Assembly: GCF_040219215.1 (NCBI RefSeq) | Contig: NZ_JAVJSX010000025.1 | Span: 62,001 to 126,000 of the forward strand | Direction of reading: 5' to 3' | Length of the DNA: 64,000 nucleotides | Source: Thalassobaculum_A sp040219215 | GTDB taxonomy: Bacteria > Pseudomonadota > Alphaproteobacteria > Thalassobaculales > Thalassobaculaceae | Program-made: the position numbers and the translations under genes | Notes under the pieces: generated by a model | What the model saw: the letters and a program-made list of their open reading frames with translations, nothing else | Told to the model about the DNA's origin: nothing | The model's database searches: none | Shown: in pieces, positions 62,631 to 64,000 of the stretch | Layout of the letters: each line of letters begins with the position of its first letter | Numbering within the stretch: the stretch's first letter is position 1

Positions 62631-63705
62631 CGGGGAGGCCGCGTCAGCCGGTGCGCGTCCGGCAACGCTGTTCGACGGCGTCAATGCGCTGGACCATGCT
62701 GTGCTGGTCACGCTGTCGGGCGGCCGCATCGTCATCACCCCCGTCGACACCGCGAGCCCGCCATACTGCCCCCTCATCTGGCCGTTGAAGGACAGCTATG
62801 TGGTGACCGACAGCCGCCGCGACGGTTTGACCGTTAGCACCCGGTCGGTTCCGGACGCGCGACTGGTGATCGACGATCGCTCCCTGAGCGCCAGCCTGCT
62901 GCCCCGGCTCAATCGGACCGCCGGCCGATCAGATGCGCGCCGGTCGGCGGTACGCTGGGCGGTTGCCTTGGGGGCAGCGGTGGTGCTCATCGTCGCGACA
63001 GCGGGCCTGGCATCCCGCCATGCGGCACAGCTGTTTCCGGCAGGGTGGGGCGGCGGCCTGTCCGACGGCATGGTGTCCCAGCTGTCCGTCGTTCATCCGG
63101 TGTGCACCGGTTCCGCCGGGGTGGCCGCATTGGACAAGCTCGCCACCGGCATGACCGATACGCTCGGCCAGCCGGCGCCGAAGATCTCGACGGTGCGGTG
63201 GGACCTGGTGAACGCCTTCGCGCTGCCCGGCGGCCGGGTCGTGCTGACGTCGGGGCTGATCGCGGCGAGCGACCGGCCCGAAGCGCTTGCCGCCGTGATG
63301 GCCCACGAGATCGGTCACGCGGTGCGTCGTGACCCGCTTGCCCGGATGCTGCGTGGCCGGCTGGTCGACGTCGCTCTGGCTGCCGTCTTCGGAGTGTCAC
63401 TCGACGCCCGCACTGCCGAGGCCGCCGTCGGCTTCCTGCTGGACAGCAGCTACACCCGGGACCAGGAAGCGGGCGCCGACGCCGTCGCGCTGCGCCTGCT
63501 GAACGACCGCGACATCAATCCCGAGCCGGGCGCGAAGTTCTTCGACACATTGGCGGCGCAGGAAACCGGACTCGCCGCCGTCGCTCTGTTCAGTACCCAT
63601 CCGCAGTCGAAAGAGCGTGCCGAGACGTTGCGCCGCCACGGTACCGGAACCGGTCCGGGCCTGGCATCCGGCGACTGGCTGGCCGTCCAATCGATGTGCA
63701 AGTAG
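62620..63705 (+). CDS. M48-family metallopeptidase, membrane anchored
   Basis: This 361-residue protein has a cytoplasmic N-terminal region (1-108), one membrane helix (about 112-130) and an M48 protease domain. The zinc site HEIGH is at His229-Glu230-His233 (AVMAHEIGHAVRRDPL). The third ligand Glu lies in TRDQEAGADAVALRLLND, and the NAFALPGGRVVLTSGLI strand is typical of the family. It belongs with HtpX/BepA-like proteases that clear misfolded envelope proteins. It is translationally coupled to the YjgN gene. The substrate is unknown. Confidence 0.9.
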   Translation: MPSSGEAASAGARPATLFDGVNALDHAVLVTLSGGRIVITPVDTASPPYCPLIWPLKDSYVVTDSRRDGLTVSTRSVPDARLVIDDRSLSASLLPRLNRTAGRSDARRSAVRWAVALGAAVVLIVATAGLASRHAAQLFPAGWGGGLSDGMVSQLSVVHPVCTGSAGVAALDKLATGMTDTLGQPAPKISTVRWDLVNAFALPGGRVVLTSGLIAASDRPEALAAVMAHEIGHAVRRDPLARMLRGRLVDVALAAVFGVSLDARTAEAAVGFLLDSSYTRDQEAGADAVALRLLNDRDINPEPGAKFFDTLAAQETGLAAVALFSTHPQSKERAETLRRHGTGTGPGLASGDWLAVQSMCK

Positions 63706-63717
63706 CGCCGACCGCGA

Positions 63718-64000
63718 TCACAATGGCCGGCCGCGCACCTGTTCACGCAGCGCCTTGATGTTCTCGGGGTCGACGATGAACGGATGGATCACCAGCGCCG
63801 CTTCGAACGCCTGCAGGGCGTCCGCCGGCCGGTCCAGCGCCAGACGTACCAGCCCCAGGCCCGACAGCGCGCCGAAATGGCGGGGCTCCAACGCCAAGGT
63901 CCGTTGGATATCGGCGATCGAACCCTCGTAGTCACCCAGGATGTAGCGGATCGTCGCGCGCTTGTTCCATCCCTCGGCGAACTCCGGGGCTTTGACCACT
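63718..64000 (-). CDS. TPR protein, 3' end only (runs off the window)
   Basis: Only the last 94 codons are inside the window and the frame is open through the right edge. Visible are two tetratricopeptide repeats: AEGWNKRATIRYILGDYEGSI-ADIQRTLALEPRHFGALSGL and GLVRLALDRPADALQAFEAAL-VIHPFI. The end is VDPENIKALREQVRGRPL. Small alphaproteobacterial TPR proteins of this form are common and of unknown role. It converges on the M48 gene with 12 bases between. Confidence 0.75.
   Translation of the reverse strand, partial: VVKAPEFAEGWNKRATIRYILGDYEGSIADIQRTLALEPRHFGALSGLGLVRLALDRPADALQAFEAALVIHPFIVDPENIKALREQVRGRPL

Noticed and set aside
1..64000. CRISPR array, prophage, insertion sequence or defence island
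   Set aside because: Reading through the window showed no spaced direct repeats, transposase, integrase or phage genes; the only mobile-type trace is the toxin fragment at 59732-59986.

Overview
The window is GC-rich chromosomal DNA from an alphaproteobacterium, most likely a member of the Rhodospirillales in the broad sense. The strongest evidence is a circularly permuted two-piece tmRNA gene (about 33640-33965) next to an alphaproteobacterial sspB. DUF2336, a TAXI-type TRAP transporter fused to DUF3394, and a TPR/glycosyltransferase-like pair fit the same group. The genus cannot be fixed from the sequence alone. Nearly all of the content is core housekeeping. There is no prophage, insertion sequence, CRISPR array, rRNA or tRNA.

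Layout, left to right. 1-9.3 kb: an NMT1/THI5-like binding protein with a truncated cache sensor, a 46-residue basic protein, a cold-shock gene with tandem hairpins, folE, a PAS/H-box protein without an ATPase domain, a receiver, a hybrid kinase with a periplasmic partner, and an MFS carrier. 9.6-12 kb: a secreted DUF1131-like protein and a diguanylate cyclase. 12-17.7 kb: the elongasome operon mreB-mreC-mreD-mrdA-rodA. 18-21.7 kb: ilvI-ilvH-ilvC. 21.8-29.6 kb: miaA and serB (divergent), then degP, a DUF2065 gene, hflC and hflK (protein quality control), mrp and folA.

29.6-36.8 kb: two tail-to-tail TPR/glycosyltransferase-like genes, thyA, ssrA, sspB, class I fumarase and a small hydrolase. 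36.8-44.3 kb: a membrane protein, DUF2336, a TAXI-TRAP transporter with its UspA partner, and a class III aminotransferase. 44.4-48 kb: an Mla-type lipid transport operon. 48-55 kb: apt, an AcuI-like reductase, a histidine kinase, an AidB-like dehydrogenase, a GNAT and a frameshifted thiolase. 55-64 kb: a GMC oxidoreductase, a lipoprotein, an aminotransferase, metA (predicted acetyl-CoA type), a DUF393 protein, a decayed PemK/MazF toxin fragment directly after pyrC, yjgN, an M48 protease and a truncated TPR gene.

The items most worth a second look are the ssrA-sspB neighbourhood (tag RNA beside the adaptor that reads the tag), the toxin fragment 59732-59986, the one-base frameshift in the thiolase near 54362, the H-box protein without a kinase domain at 2624-3238, and the transcript-like interval between two terminators downstream of cspA.
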